A DNA stretch of 63,855 bases from contig CAYULA010000019.1 of the NCBI GenBank assembly GCA_964445525.1, positions 1-63,855 on the forward strand, written 5' to 3'. Position 1 is the stretch's first letter. The number at the start of each line of letters is the position of its first letter. This document shows, piece by piece, positions 51,358 to 61,462 of this stretch. Origin of the DNA: Penumbrarchaeum sp964445525. GTDB lineage: Archaea > Thermoplasmatota > Penumbrarchaeia > Penumbrarchaeales > Penumbrarchaeaceae. A program made the position numbers and the translations under genes. The notes under the pieces were generated by a model, which saw only the letters and a list, made by a program, of their open reading frames with translations, was not told the origin of the DNA and did not search any database.

Positions 51358-54300
51358 TTGAGATTCGGAACCATCTACAGAGCAGCTGCTGTCTTGGTTG
51401 TTCTCATCGTGATATTCTCGAATCTTTTAAATTTCACCAGTGATCAGAGCATGTTCACCAGGGACCTCGAGGACAGCGGTTCCGACGAGGTTCCCGGAAT
51501 AGATACCGATGGGGACGGTCTGAGGGATACGGATGAGGACCTCAACAGGAACGGGAGGATGGATGAAGGAGAGGTATCCCCGACCGATCCTTACAACAAG
51601 GACACAGACGGGGACGGTTTGCAGGATGGTGAGGAATACGATCTTTTCAAGGATCGATCATCCAACATCTCCTCGACAACCAGCTGGATATCGCGTTTTG
51701 CAAGGGACGAGATGACACTGCTTTCGATGATAGCAATGCTTTCACCCACCGGGGATGTTGATAGTGACGGACTGCCGAACATACTTGATGCGGATTCCGA
51801 CAATGACGGTATAACGGACGGAGAGGAGGTAAGTTCCGGACTGGACCCTCTCGATCCTGATACCGATTTTGATACAGTTCCCGACTCCGTTGATCCCAAC
51901 AACGGATTCATGGTGGATGAGGACAATGACGGGATGGATGATGTATGGGAATCATACCACGGGGTCTCCTCTGCCGATCTGGATCCTGACGGGGACGGGA
52001 TCAATAATTCCGATGAGTACACCTCCAAGAGAGATCCAAACCACAAGGATGATTACCAAGGGCACAGGGGTTCCTTCGATGCCGGAACTTTCCTCAAATA
52101 CGAGGAACCCTCCAGGTTCCACTTTGAAGTCGAAGGGCTGGGACCTTCCTACATCAGGGTGTCCTCATTCGATGATTTCGATGGAGTGGAATGGGATAGA
52201 GGTCCCTACCTTATACCCATAATCGAAGAAGAACCGGAATCGGAAACTGTCAACATTTCATTGAACGGTGCCTGGTGGGGCAGCCTCCCAACTCCCTTTG
52301 GCACAGTTAACGGAGATAATTCCACTCCGTTTGAAACCTTTCCCCATAGAACAAGAGAGATACCCCAGCTCCGGGATGATATTCTTTTTTCACCCGTTCC
52401 TGTTGTGGAATATTCACTCATTAAAAACGATCCTGGTTATGATCCGAACAGACTCGAGAAATCCAACTCAACCACCCCGTCATCACCAACGTACGTGGAT
52501 GTGGATCCTTCCGTATCATCCGATATATGGGACCTTGCAGGGAAATGGGATCGGGGAGGAATCAGTGATTACGAAAGGGCAGAAATTGTGATATCTGCTC
52601 TATCGGAAAGGTGCAGGTATCAGGAAGAATCCATAATAGGAACCGATTCGGAGGATCCTCTCAATGATTTTTTGATACTCAAGAGGAGGGGAAACGCTCT
52701 GGATTTCTCCACGGCATTCGTGATCCTGATGAGGATGTACGACGTCCCCTCAAGAATAGTTGCCGGATATGCCCTGGGACAGGAGATGGACGGAAACAGA
52801 AAATATCTGGAAGGCCACAAGCATGTCTGGGCAGAAATAGAACTGGGTGATATCGGATGGGTGCAGTTCGAGATTACCCCGTTCTCCCTGGAAAATCATG
52901 GTGGATCCGGAATAGAAGGCGAAGGTGTGGATCCGACAATCTTCGGACCCATCGGTGGAAACGGAGGTGGGACCCTCGTGGGTAAGACGGGGGGATTCCT
53001 CGATCCAATGGGTAACAACGATCGCGACAACCTGACCAACGGATTCGAGAGGACCATTGGAACCGATCCGAACCTGACAGACACCGATAATGACGGAATA
53101 GACGATCACCTGGAATACTACCTCTGGAAAACAAATGCCACAGATCCCGACACCGACGGAGACGGCCTTTCTGACGGTGAGGAGGTCAACAAATATAGGA
53201 CGGATCCCAGAAAATGGGATTCGGATATGGGGGGCCTGAGTGACGGGGTCGAGGTGAACTACCTTCCGGAGCCACTGGATCCATTGAATCGATCCGATGA
53301 TTATGCCATTACCGATGTTGATATGGACGGATTGAACGCCTCTTTGGAAAGAGAATACGAAACTAAGGAGAACGTCAATGACACCGATCGGGACGGAATT
53401 CTGGATGGTCACGAGGTTTTCTCCTTCAGGACCGATCCGCTCTCCTGGGATACAGATGGGGATAGCATCAGCGATAGTGAAGAGATATTGGTTCATTTCA
53501 CCGATCCTTTATCTTCGGACACCGACGGCGATGGGGTTGACGATTTCGATGAGATCAAAAACGGGACAGATCCGAGGTTATCCGACACCGACAGGGACGG
53601 AGCTGATGACGTATCGGAATTGGAGGAGGAAACGGATCCTTTGAATCCCGACACCGACGGGGACGGTCTTTACGACGGATACGAACTCGACCGCGGGACC
53701 GATCCTCTGAAAATGGATACCGACGGAGACGGCATTCCGGATTCCCTTGAGGAGTGGTATGGAATGAATCCCCTCACGGATGAAGGGGTGGATCCGCCTC
53801 CGGATATGGATAAGGACGGAATTCCCGATGAAGCCGAGTCCGGGGGAAAGACCCTTGTATCAAACAATGACACTGATGGAGACGGTCTCCCGGATGGAAT
53901 GGAGCTTTTCATGATCCATTCCGATCCTGCCAAAAACGACACCGATGACGACGGACTTGATGATCTCGAGGAGATCACTATCGGATTCACCGATCCTTTA
54001 AGAAACGACACTGACGGAGACGATCTCCAGGATAGATTCGAGTCAGGTGCGGGTCTTTCTCCCTCAATCTTTGATTCGGACAGGGACGGACTCCACGATG
54101 GACGGGAGCTGAAATTGGGGACCGATCCTTTGAGGCCAGATACCGATGGAGGAGGTCTGAGAGACAGCCTGGAAAACCTCTTCGGAAAGGATCCTCTGGA
54201 TCCTTTCGATGATCTCCCTTTCCTTGGGGATCAGGATGGCGACGGTTTGCCGGACCTCGCCGAAGTGGATCAGGGCACAGATCCGAGAAATCCCGATTCC

Positions 54301-57300
54301 GATGACGATGGTCTCTTGGACGGAGAGGAGCTGGGATTATTCAAGACAGATCCCCTTGAGTTTTCATCGGACGACGATTCCCTAGGTGATGGTGAAGAGG
54401 TTCTCGTTCTCGGGACCGATCCCCTGAAAGAGGATACCGATGAGGACGGTCTCTGGGACGGAGAGGAGATCGAGGATTGGGGCACGGAACCCTTGAAGAA
54501 CGATACCGACAGCGACGGGTTATTGGACGGAGAGGAGGTCCTTATCTATCTTACAAACCCCAACGATCCTGATCATGACAAAGACGGGCTTTCGGATGGA
54601 AGGGAGGCAAAAACCGATCTCGACCAGGACGAGCCGGGAATTCAGGCAACCGATCCCGCCGTATGGGACACAGACGGCGGAGGTGCATCAGACGGTTCGG
54701 AGATCGACAACGGAGGAGATCCTCTCGACAGTTCCGATGATGGTGCTTTCATCGATTCCGATGGCGACGGCCTCCTGGATGTGGAGGAGGACCTAAACGG
54801 CAACGGATTCCTTGACGTCAATGAGACCGATCCCATGGATTCCGACACAGATGATGACGATCTTATCGATGGTTATGAAAGAAACGGGGTACTCGGCCCT
54901 CCAACGGACCCTCGAGATCCCGATACCGATGATGACAACATAACGGATGGGGAGGAGGTCCGTCCCGGTGAAGATTCCTATATAACGGATCCGACGAGGA
55001 AGGATACCGACAATGATACGCTGGAGGATGACAAGGAGATATCGGGTTTTTACGGAATGCCCAGCGATCCGTCCTCCCCTGATGGGGACGGGGACGGATT
55101 GAACGATACCGTTGAATTGTTCTCTTCGGGAACCGATCCCCTCGAACAGGATTCCGACAACGACGGTCTTCCGGACGGATGGATAGACGGATGGAGAGGT
55201 CTTCCCAGGGATGGAGAAATGAACAACGGCGAGTTCGAGGACCGGAACCTTGACGGAGAGGTGGATGCAGGAAGCTGGGGAAACGGATTAGGTCCCGGAG
55301 AGACCGATCCTCTCGATCCGGATACAGACGGCGGAGGTGTGTCGGACGGTGATGAAATCTTCTACGAGGGAAGTGCAAATCCTCTGATTCCCTTTGACGA
55401 CGGAATAATAAAAGATTCGGACGGAGACGGATTGCCGGATGCTCTGGAAAATGGGACCGGGTATTCCACCAGATGGGATGATCCGGACACGGACGGGGAC
55501 GGACTCGCAGACGGTGATAAGACAGTGAAATTAGATGGCATTATAATGAAGGGAGAGCTCAATTCACACAACGGGTTCGAACCGACAGATCCCTTGAACC
55601 CCGATTCGGATGATGACGGCCTTCTGGACGGACAGGAGGTGGAAATGAGGACGGATCCCAATTCCCCGGATACCGATGGCGACGGCCTGTGGGACGGTTA
55701 TGATGAATTCGACGGGAGCATATTCCAGCTGGGAGAGTTGACAAACCACAACGGTTTCGATCCCACCGATCCTCTGGACCCGGATTCGGACGGTGACGGC
55801 CTCCATGACGGTGGAATCATCGATCTGGTCTCGGGAGAAAAGGAATTCGGCGAGATCTATTACGGCACCGATCCAAACGATCCTGATACCGATGATGATG
55901 ATCTGACGGATACTTACGAGGTCACGACTCTCTACAGCGAGGGATCCGTTACTTTTCTCGGACAGCTTAGGACCGATCCTACCAAATGGGATACAGATGA
56001 GGGGGGTATGTCTGACGGTCTCGAGGTCAATCTCTCCCTGAATCCTCTCGACAACAGAGATGACGATTACATGCTGGACTATGACAGTGACGGGATTTCA
56101 AACGGCAAAGAGAGGTTCGAGATATACTTCAATCCGAACGATCCCAGAAACAACAACGTGGATTGGGATGGTGATGGATTTCCCGACGGAAGGCCGAACT
56201 GGCAGGATAACGATACCGATGGAGATGGATTGGAGGACGGGGAGGAATATTACAGGTACAAGACCAACCCCGTCTCCAACGATACCGATGGTGACGGAAT
56301 TGGCGATCTGGAAGAGATACGAGAATACGGAACGGATCCTACAAAGGCCGATTCTGACAGAGACGGACTGCTGGATGGATACGAGATCAGCAGGGTCTAC
56401 GACGTATCCTTTGTGGACTGGAATTTCGACGGAACCCTGGATTACAGGACAGATCCCAACAATCGGGATACCGATCTCGATTCCATTACTGACGGGAATG
56501 AGGTCCTGGATGACACACCAACAAATCCTCTTGACAGCGGGGATCCCGGCATAGAGCTCCTCCCTGAAGAAACGCCTTACCTTTTCATAGAATCCGCCCC
56601 ATCCGGTGTGAGAAAGGAATTGGATCCTAGAGAGGGTTCTTTCCAGGTTTCGGGAGTTGTCAGGGATGTTGACGGGAACCCGGTCCCCGGATTGGGTGTT
56701 TCGGTATTGATTCTTGAAAGGGGCCTTCAGAAAAGCGATGCCGTCCTGCTGGAAGGGTCTCCAGCTTTCAGGGTGGGAAGCACCGATTCCACCGACAACA
56801 CAGGCAGGTTCACCATTACCTGCACTCCAACGCAAAGTACACCATTTGGTGAGGTCTCGATATTTGCCGTTGCAAGGAGTGGTATATCAGAGAGCAGAAG
56901 GTTCGATCCGGCCGCTTCCGATCCCTTCAATTCACAGGTCTATTCCGACTCCAGGATAATTACCGAACGTTCGAAACTGGTGAGGTCAAAAGGAGGGCTC
57001 GTCCTGATACAGGGACAGCTTCTCGATTCGGGTGAGGTTCCCGCTTCCAATGAAGATGTGCGGCTCACCGCTCCATTCACCGAACCTCTGATCCGGATAA
57101 CCGATGAGAGGGGTTTCTTCAGGTTCAACCTGGGAATGCCCGACGAAGTGGGAAGCTGGAAAATCAATCTGAGCTACGACGGAAGTGACTATCTGGAAGC
57201 AACCTGGAATCATATTGACCTCATTACCTTCGACGGCCCCTCCATCTCTCTCGATGAGATAGGATCGACATATGTTTCAGGTCAGGTCCTTTTCGTTAAC

Positions 57301-59001
57301 GGAACAATTGCCGGAGGAGAGGAGATCCCTCAGGGAAACGTAAACATATCATTCCTTCTGGGTGGCAGTCTCAGACCTGTTTCCACAGTCCAGGCTCCCA
57401 TCAGATCCGGAGATTTTTCCGTACCCGTCACCTTGGAAGGAAGGGATTTTCCGCCGGGTGGATACGTGATATCGGCTTCTTACGAGGTACCTGGAATAGG
57501 TTCTTCGGATAATTCGACCCTCTCTTTCACCCTGCTTGGAAGGACATTCATCTTCGTTCCGGAACCAGAGGTCCTGCGAGGATTGGATCCTCTCCTTTTC
57601 GTCCAGCTCCTGCAGGGAGGCGGAGAACCCATTGCCGGCGGGTTGTTGTCTGTTTCCTTCCCGGAAATTCCATGGCTTGATCCCATGCCGTTGAGGACAA
57701 ATGAGACCGGATGGGCCATTTTCCAGCTGGACCTCCGGGGAGAAGTACCTCTTGGAATCACTCCGATGAGGGTGGAGCATCTTGCGGGAAACGGGGATGT
57801 CGTTCCCGCACGATGGGAGGGATTGTTCAGTATCAAGGCGCCCTTAACAATGGAGATCATATCAGCCTCCGAGGACCTTGTTGTACTCGACAGTGTCTCG
57901 GTTACCGGAAGACTGGTGGATGATGCGGGAAGAGGTATTGTAGGGGAAGAGATCATCGGAATGTTCCTAAACGGCGAATCAATAGGTACTTTTCCGGTTA
58001 CAGAAGGTGGTTGGTTCGATCTCAGGGGACTTGTTCCCCAGTTCTCCCGGTTGGGTGAAGGTCTTCTGATCGTCAGGTTTCTGGGACTCCCCGATAACAG
58101 ATCCGATTGGTATACGGATGAACAGCAGGGAATAAAGGTAACGGTAAGATCGAGGACATACATCGATGTGATCGAGAGGTTCTTCGAGGGTAATTCAACC
58201 GTGGAGATCTCCCTGAAGGACGAAAGGGGCGAATCGATCCCCGGTGCCCAGCTGAGGGTCGAGATCGGATTTTCGCTTAATACCTATATAACCGGCAGCG
58301 AGGGAAACGTTACCCTGGATCTGGGAGAGGTCTCGCCGGGAGACGAACTTGCCGTAACATTCCCTGGAGACCCGGAGAGGTCTCTTCTTCCATCCAATGA
58401 GACTGTCGAGGTGCCAGAGATCGGCGAGGAGGGGGAGGATTTCGAACTAACCCTCATAGCGATATTAGGGGTGGTAGTCTCCCTGGTGGTAATTGCAGGT
58501 TATATCGTATCCAGATTGGTAAAGGCAAGGAAGGATGTCGCAAGCAGAAAGACCAGAGAGAGAAGGGCCATGTCCAGATATCCATTCGATCCCAGGTCAA
58601 CATCACAGAGAATGATAGTTGACACATATCGTAATTTGCTGACAGAGCTAGCAGAGAAGGGCATGGATAAACCACCGGGAATGACCCCTGAGGAATTCAA
58701 GAAAGTGATCGAAAAATCCTCTGAAGAATTCAAGAGCATGGGTCCCTTGACACATCTCTTCGAGGAGGCAAGGTACTCCGATCACGATATTTCCTCGCAT
58801 CTGATAGGTAAGGCAAAGGAGTTGAAGCTCTCGTTGGAGAAGGCCCTTCAGGGATCTGACCCCCAGGGACTCGAGTCTGAATACAGGAAATGGATGAAGG
58901 TCACAACGAACATCGAGCCCAGGGAGGTGGTCTGGAGAATGAAGGTTGACCACAGCAGGGACCTCAGGGACCTCCTGGGAGACAAGGAGGTTTACGATTG
59001 A
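51358..59001 (+). CDS. Giant TSP3-repeat/transglutaminase-like/DUF4129 protein
   Basis: A 2547-residue membrane protein. The start TTG at 51358 has GAGGAGG seven bases upstream; GTG at 51280 is an alternative. An N-terminal helix (AAAVLVVLIVIFSNLL) is followed by TSP3 calcium repeats, a transglutaminase-like domain (about residues 415-510), and roughly 1200 further residues of TSP3-type units (DTDGDGLxDGEE, DPLxxDTD). Next come several Ig-like domains (about 1740-2360), a membrane helix (LIAILGVVVSLVVIAGYIVS) and a cytoplasmic DUF4129 domain (YRNLLTELAEKGMDKPPGMT). In the transglutaminase-like domain the catalytic Cys position (GNALDF) is Ala447; His489 remains and the Asp position is Glu505. 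Transglutaminase-DUF4129 proteins are standard in MoxR/DUF58 operons; the long calcium stalk inside one is not something I recall. DUF4350, DUF58 and a membrane gene follow, overlapped. Confidence 0.9.
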   Translation: MRFGTIYRAAAVLVVLIVIFSNLLNFTSDQSMFTRDLEDSGSDEVPGIDTDGDGLRDTDEDLNRNGRMDEGEVSPTDPYNKDTDGDGLQDGEEYDLFKDRSSNISSTTSWISRFARDEMTLLSMIAMLSPTGDVDSDGLPNILDADSDNDGITDGEEVSSGLDPLDPDTDFDTVPDSVDPNNGFMVDEDNDGMDDVWESYHGVSSADLDPDGDGINNSDEYTSKRDPNHKDDYQGHRGSFDAGTFLKYEEPSRFHFEVEGLGPSYIRVSSFDDFDGVEWDRGPYLIPIIEEEPESETVNISLNGAWWGSLPTPFGTVNGDNSTPFETFPHRTREIPQLRDDILFSPVPVVEYSLIKNDPGYDPNRLEKSNSTTPSSPTYVDVDPSVSSDIWDLAGKWDRGGISDYERAEIVISALSERCRYQEESIIGTDSEDPLNDFLILKRRGNALDFSTAFVILMRMYDVPSRIVAGYALGQEMDGNRKYLEGHKHVWAEIELGDIGWVQFEITPFSLENHGGSGIEGEGVDPTIFGPIGGNGGGTLVGKTGGFLDPMGNNDRDNLTNGFERTIGTDPNLTDTDNDGIDDHLEYYLWKTNATDPDTDGDGLSDGEEVNKYRTDPRKWDSDMGGLSDGVEVNYLPEPLDPLNRSDDYAITDVDMDGLNASLEREYETKENVNDTDRDGILDGHEVFSFRTDPLSWDTDGDSISDSEEILVHFTDPLSSDTDGDGVDDFDEIKNGTDPRLSDTDRDGADDVSELEEETDPLNPDTDGDGLYDGYELDRGTDPLKMDTDGDGIPDSLEEWYGMNPLTDEGVDPPPDMDKDGIPDEAESGGKTLVSNNDTDGDGLPDGMELFMIHSDPAKNDTDDDGLDDLEEITIGFTDPLRNDTDGDDLQDRFESGAGLSPSIFDSDRDGLHDGRELKLGTDPLRPDTDGGGLRDSLENLFGKDPLDPFDDLPFLGDQDGDGLPDLAEVDQGTDPRNPDSDDDGLLDGEELGLFKTDPLEFSSDDDSLGDGEEVLVLGTDPLKEDTDEDGLWDGEEIEDWGTEPLKNDTDSDGLLDGEEVLIYLTNPNDPDHDKDGLSDGREAKTDLDQDEPGIQATDPAVWDTDGGGASDGSEIDNGGDPLDSSDDGAFIDSDGDGLLDVEEDLNGNGFLDVNETDPMDSDTDDDDLIDGYERNGVLGPPTDPRDPDTDDDNITDGEEVRPGEDSYITDPTRKDTDNDTLEDDKEISGFYGMPSDPSSPDGDGDGLNDTVELFSSGTDPLEQDSDNDGLPDGWIDGWRGLPRDGEMNNGEFEDRNLDGEVDAGSWGNGLGPGETDPLDPDTDGGGVSDGDEIFYEGSANPLIPFDDGIIKDSDGDGLPDALENGTGYSTRWDDPDTDGDGLADGDKTVKLDGIIMKGELNSHNGFEPTDPLNPDSDDDGLLDGQEVEMRTDPNSPDTDGDGLWDGYDEFDGSIFQLGELTNHNGFDPTDPLDPDSDGDGLHDGGIIDLVSGEKEFGEIYYGTDPNDPDTDDDDLTDTYEVTTLYSEGSVTFLGQLRTDPTKWDTDEGGMSDGLEVNLSLNPLDNRDDDYMLDYDSDGISNGKERFEIYFNPNDPRNNNVDWDGDGFPDGRPNWQDNDTDGDGLEDGEEYYRYKTNPVSNDTDGDGIGDLEEIREYGTDPTKADSDRDGLLDGYEISRVYDVSFVDWNFDGTLDYRTDPNNRDTDLDSITDGNEVLDDTPTNPLDSGDPGIELLPEETPYLFIESAPSGVRKELDPREGSFQVSGVVRDVDGNPVPGLGVSVLILERGLQKSDAVLLEGSPAFRVGSTDSTDNTGRFTITCTPTQSTPFGEVSIFAVARSGISESRRFDPAASDPFNSQVYSDSRIITERSKLVRSKGGLVLIQGQLLDSGEVPASNEDVRLTAPFTEPLIRITDERGFFRFNLGMPDEVGSWKINLSYDGSDYLEATWNHIDLITFDGPSISLDEIGSTYVSGQVLFVNGTIAGGEEIPQGNVNISFLLGGSLRPVSTVQAPIRSGDFSVPVTLEGRDFPPGGYVISASYEVPGIGSSDNSTLSFTLLGRTFIFVPEPEVLRGLDPLLFVQLLQGGGEPIAGGLLSVSFPEIPWLDPMPLRTNETGWAIFQLDLRGEVPLGITPMRVEHLAGNGDVVPARWEGLFSIKAPLTMEIISASEDLVVLDSVSVTGRLVDDAGRGIVGEEIIGMFLNGESIGTFPVTEGGWFDLRGLVPQFSRLGEGLLIVRFLGLPDNRSDWYTDEQQGIKVTVRSRTYIDVIERFFEGNSTVEISLKDERGESIPGAQLRVEIGFSLNTYITGSEGNVTLDLGEVSPGDELAVTFPGDPERSLLPSNETVEVPEIGEEGEDFELTLIAILGVVVSLVVIAGYIVSRLVKARKDVASRKTRERRAMSRYPFDPRSTSQRMIVDTYRNLLTELAEKGMDKPPGMTPEEFKKVIEKSSEEFKSMGPLTHLFEEARYSDHDISSHLIGKAKELKLSLEKALQGSDPQGLESEYRKWMKVTTNIEPREVVWRMKVDHSRDLRDLLGDKEVYD
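51495..56550 (+). repeat. Long array of TSP3-type calcium repeat codons
   Basis: Two blocks (about 51495-52030 and 53010-56550) of degenerate repeats code D-x-D-x-D-G calcium loops with GEE or DGxE and TDPxxxDTD linkers. Unit length varies, so this is old and drifted and not a simple tandem expansion. The transglutaminase-like domain lies between the blocks. Confidence 0.85.
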
Positions 59002-60224
59002 GACTGCCTTCTGCAAGATTGATCTGGGGAATTGTTGGTGTAATCCTTTTGATTTTTCTGATAGCATCCGAGGTGTCCCTGATATCCTCTTTACGGGATG
59101 ATAATGTCCTTTCCACCTCCAACAGTGACTGGACCGGCGCTTCAATCTTTATGGATGAGCTGGATAAAAGAGGATATGACGTAGTCCCTCTGCTTACCAC
59201 TCCCACCCTTATCCACGAGGAGGACTCTCCCTCCGATTCCCTTTTCATATCCCTGGGTCCTGAGAGGCCCTACACACTTTCGGAAGTTCATGCGATAAAG
59301 AAATTCCATGACAGGGGCGGCAAGATACTCCTTGCCGATGACACAACCAATTCCAACGAGCTTGCCTCCAGGTTCGATGTCAATTTCATCAAGGGCCAGC
59401 TCTATGACCAGAATTTCGTCTCAAATCCCGATCTGGTCAAGTTCAGGGTTTCGGTTCCGTTCTTCGAGGGATTCATTCTCATGAACAAACCGGCCTCCCT
59501 GACTTTTTCTTCCGGTCAGGCCCTGATCGCATCCACCACTTCGGCATGGGTTGACAGGAACGGAAACGGCATAAACGATAATGTGACCACCAACCAGGGA
59601 GAGGCCCAGGGTCTCAGGTATCTGGCCGTTATCTCGGATCCCGATTTCCAGGAAAACGACAAGGGTACATGTGTTATGATTTCCGATCCATCCCTTTTCA
59701 TGAACGGTATGATCGAAAGCGAGGGCAATTTCGACCTTGCAATGGAACTGGTCGAACTCATGCTCCCTGAGGGTGGCAGGATAATCTTCGATGATTCCGT
59801 TCATTCTGCTGAGGGGGGTCAGGGTGTTATGCAGGGGGGAATGAGGGGAATCGCATTTCTGACAACCGATGTCAACCTTAAGATAGTAATAGGATCAATA
59901 GCCGTGCTGGCAATGTTTGCCGTGGGGTATATTTATGATTCTCCGAGGAGACCCAGGCACGAAACGATTCTGGATAGGACGGGCGTTGCGGAATTGGTCG
60001 AGCCGGAGCTTCTGGAGTCGGATCTCGATGAGTTGAAAAGAGTGATCCTTGACAGGATAAGGATATCCTACGGAATGTCGGTGGAGGATTTCTCCGACCT
60101 GTCATGGGATCAGTTGAGAGAAAAGGTGGGCAATGATGAGGTCATCCGATTCCTGAGGAAGGGCAAGTACAAAGGCGGCGTGGAAGGGCTCATGCTGGAG
60201 GTGATGGAATGGGAAAAGAGGTGA
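58998..60224 (+). CDS. DUF4350 membrane protein
   Basis: A 408-residue protein with one N-terminal helix (LIWGIVGVILLIFLIASEVSL), an exported DUF4350 domain (about residues 45-260) and a second helix (LKIVIGSIAVLAMFAVGYIYD), then a cytoplasmic part. DUF4350 has a glutamine-amidotransferase-like fold: GASIFMDELDKRGYDVV, FHDRGGKILLADDTTNSNEL and GGRIIFDDSVHS are typical. Found next to DUF58 and transglutaminase genes in MoxR-type operons, where its role is unknown. The TTG start overlaps the preceding stop (TTGA) and has GGAGG seven bases upstream. It overlaps the DUF58 gene by 16 bases. Confidence 0.85.
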   Translation: MRLPSARLIWGIVGVILLIFLIASEVSLISSLRDDNVLSTSNSDWTGASIFMDELDKRGYDVVPLLTTPTLIHEEDSPSDSLFISLGPERPYTLSEVHAIKKFHDRGGKILLADDTTNSNELASRFDVNFIKGQLYDQNFVSNPDLVKFRVSVPFFEGFILMNKPASLTFSSGQALIASTTSAWVDRNGNGINDNVTTNQGEAQGLRYLAVISDPDFQENDKGTCVMISDPSLFMNGMIESEGNFDLAMELVELMLPEGGRIIFDDSVHSAEGGQGVMQGGMRGIAFLTTDVNLKIVIGSIAVLAMFAVGYIYDSPRRPRHETILDRTGVAELVEPELLESDLDELKRVILDRIRISYGMSVEDFSDLSWDQLREKVGNDEVIRFLRKGKYKGGVEGLMLEVMEWEKR

Positions 60225-61462
60225 ACAGATTCACCCTGAGGGCCATGGGATATTCCTCGGTGACAGTCGCCTCCTTCATTGTCGCCCTTGTTCTTTCCTC
60301 CGAACTGTTCCTTGCCGCTTCCCTGATATCGGGTACCTTGGTTCTTCTCTCTCTGACAATGTATCCTCCCAGGGTGAGTGTGGAAAGGAGGCTTTCCAAG
60401 AAGAACATGTTCGAGGGTGAGACACTTGATGTCGATATACGTCTCAAGGGCAAAGGACAGCTTGGAAACGTGGAGATATTCGACAAGGTTTCCCCTCTGA
60501 TGGAGGTCTCGGAAGGATCCAATCTTGCACTTCTACCTCCCGGTTCGGAGGGTTACTCGTATTTGATAAAGGCACCACTGAGAGGTTTTCACAGGATCGG
60601 TTCCACACTCATCAGGAGATGGGATCCCCTCTGGATCTGGTTCAGAGAGGGAGATGCGGAAAACAATGATCGCATAACGGTCTTTCCTGAGATCTCCCCG
60701 GGAAGGGCCGGGGAGATGCTTATCAAGGATACCAAGCAGAGACCAGGGGATATGAGACTGAAGAGGGTCGGTATGGGAAAGGAATTCCATTCCATAAGGG
60801 ATTACACGACAACCGATCCCTTCAACACAATCAACTGGAAGGCCACCGCAAGGAGGAGGAAGCTTCTTGTCAACCAGTTCGAGGCCGAATCGGTAACGGA
60901 TGTCATGTTCATAGTGGACTCCAGATTGGTATCACGGGTGGGCAGGATCTCCGACAATCCTGCGGAGAGAAGCGTGAGATTCTGTGCTTCAATGGCAACC
61001 GAGCTGATAAGGAGATCCAACAGGGTAGGTCTCGTGATCTACGGGAGCTCGATTTCGGTGATGAAACCCAGAAGCGGCTCCGGAGCTCTTGATCAGCTTC
61101 TTCATATGCTGACGGATACCACTCCTTCGGGTCAGATCACCCTGGGAGCCTCGGTTTCCTATTCTCTTTCCTACCTGCCCCCAAATTGTCCTGTTGTGCT
61201 TCTGTCCGCCCTTAATGAGGACCCGACCGTGAGCAAAGCCGTCAAGCAGCTTATCGGAAGGGGCCATAAGCTGACGATAATTAGCCCCTCTGGATTGGAG
61301 TTCGAGAGGCAGGTATACGAAGGAAAGGTCCTCCCGAAATACGTCTTGAAAAGGCTGGGGAGGGACAACCTTCTACAGGACCTGAGGTCCATGGGTGCAA
61401 GGGTGATAGACTGGGATCCTGAAAATGATGTCATATGGGCCATGGAGGAGGTCTGGAAATGA
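60209..61462 (+). CDS. DUF58 protein (MoxR-associated, vWA-like)
   Basis: A 417-residue protein. Two N-terminal helices (about residues 13-50) precede a beta-rich domain and then the DUF58 signature FHSIRDYTTTDPFNTINWKATARRRKLLVNQFE. A von Willebrand A-like segment follows (VTDVMFIVDSRL, with a degenerate metal site). DUF58 proteins work with MoxR AAA ATPases, probably in assembly or quality control of envelope proteins. No MoxR gene is in the window. It overlaps DUF4350 by 16 bases and the next membrane gene by four (ATGA). Confidence 0.92.
   Translation: MGKEVNRFTLRAMGYSSVTVASFIVALVLSSELFLAASLISGTLVLLSLTMYPPRVSVERRLSKKNMFEGETLDVDIRLKGKGQLGNVEIFDKVSPLMEVSEGSNLALLPPGSEGYSYLIKAPLRGFHRIGSTLIRRWDPLWIWFREGDAENNDRITVFPEISPGRAGEMLIKDTKQRPGDMRLKRVGMGKEFHSIRDYTTTDPFNTINWKATARRRKLLVNQFEAESVTDVMFIVDSRLVSRVGRISDNPAERSVRFCASMATELIRRSNRVGLVIYGSSISVMKPRSGSGALDQLLHMLTDTTPSGQITLGASVSYSLSYLPPNCPVVLLSALNEDPTVSKAVKQLIGRGHKLTIISPSGLEFERQVYEGKVLPKYVLKRLGRDNLLQDLRSMGARVIDWDPENDVIWAMEEVWK

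Noticed and set aside
52750..56835. Several 150-250-residue leftward frames inside the giant TSP3 gene
   Set aside because: They mirror the repeat codons of the true gene and have Ile/Val/Gly- or Arg/His-rich compositions of antisense origin.
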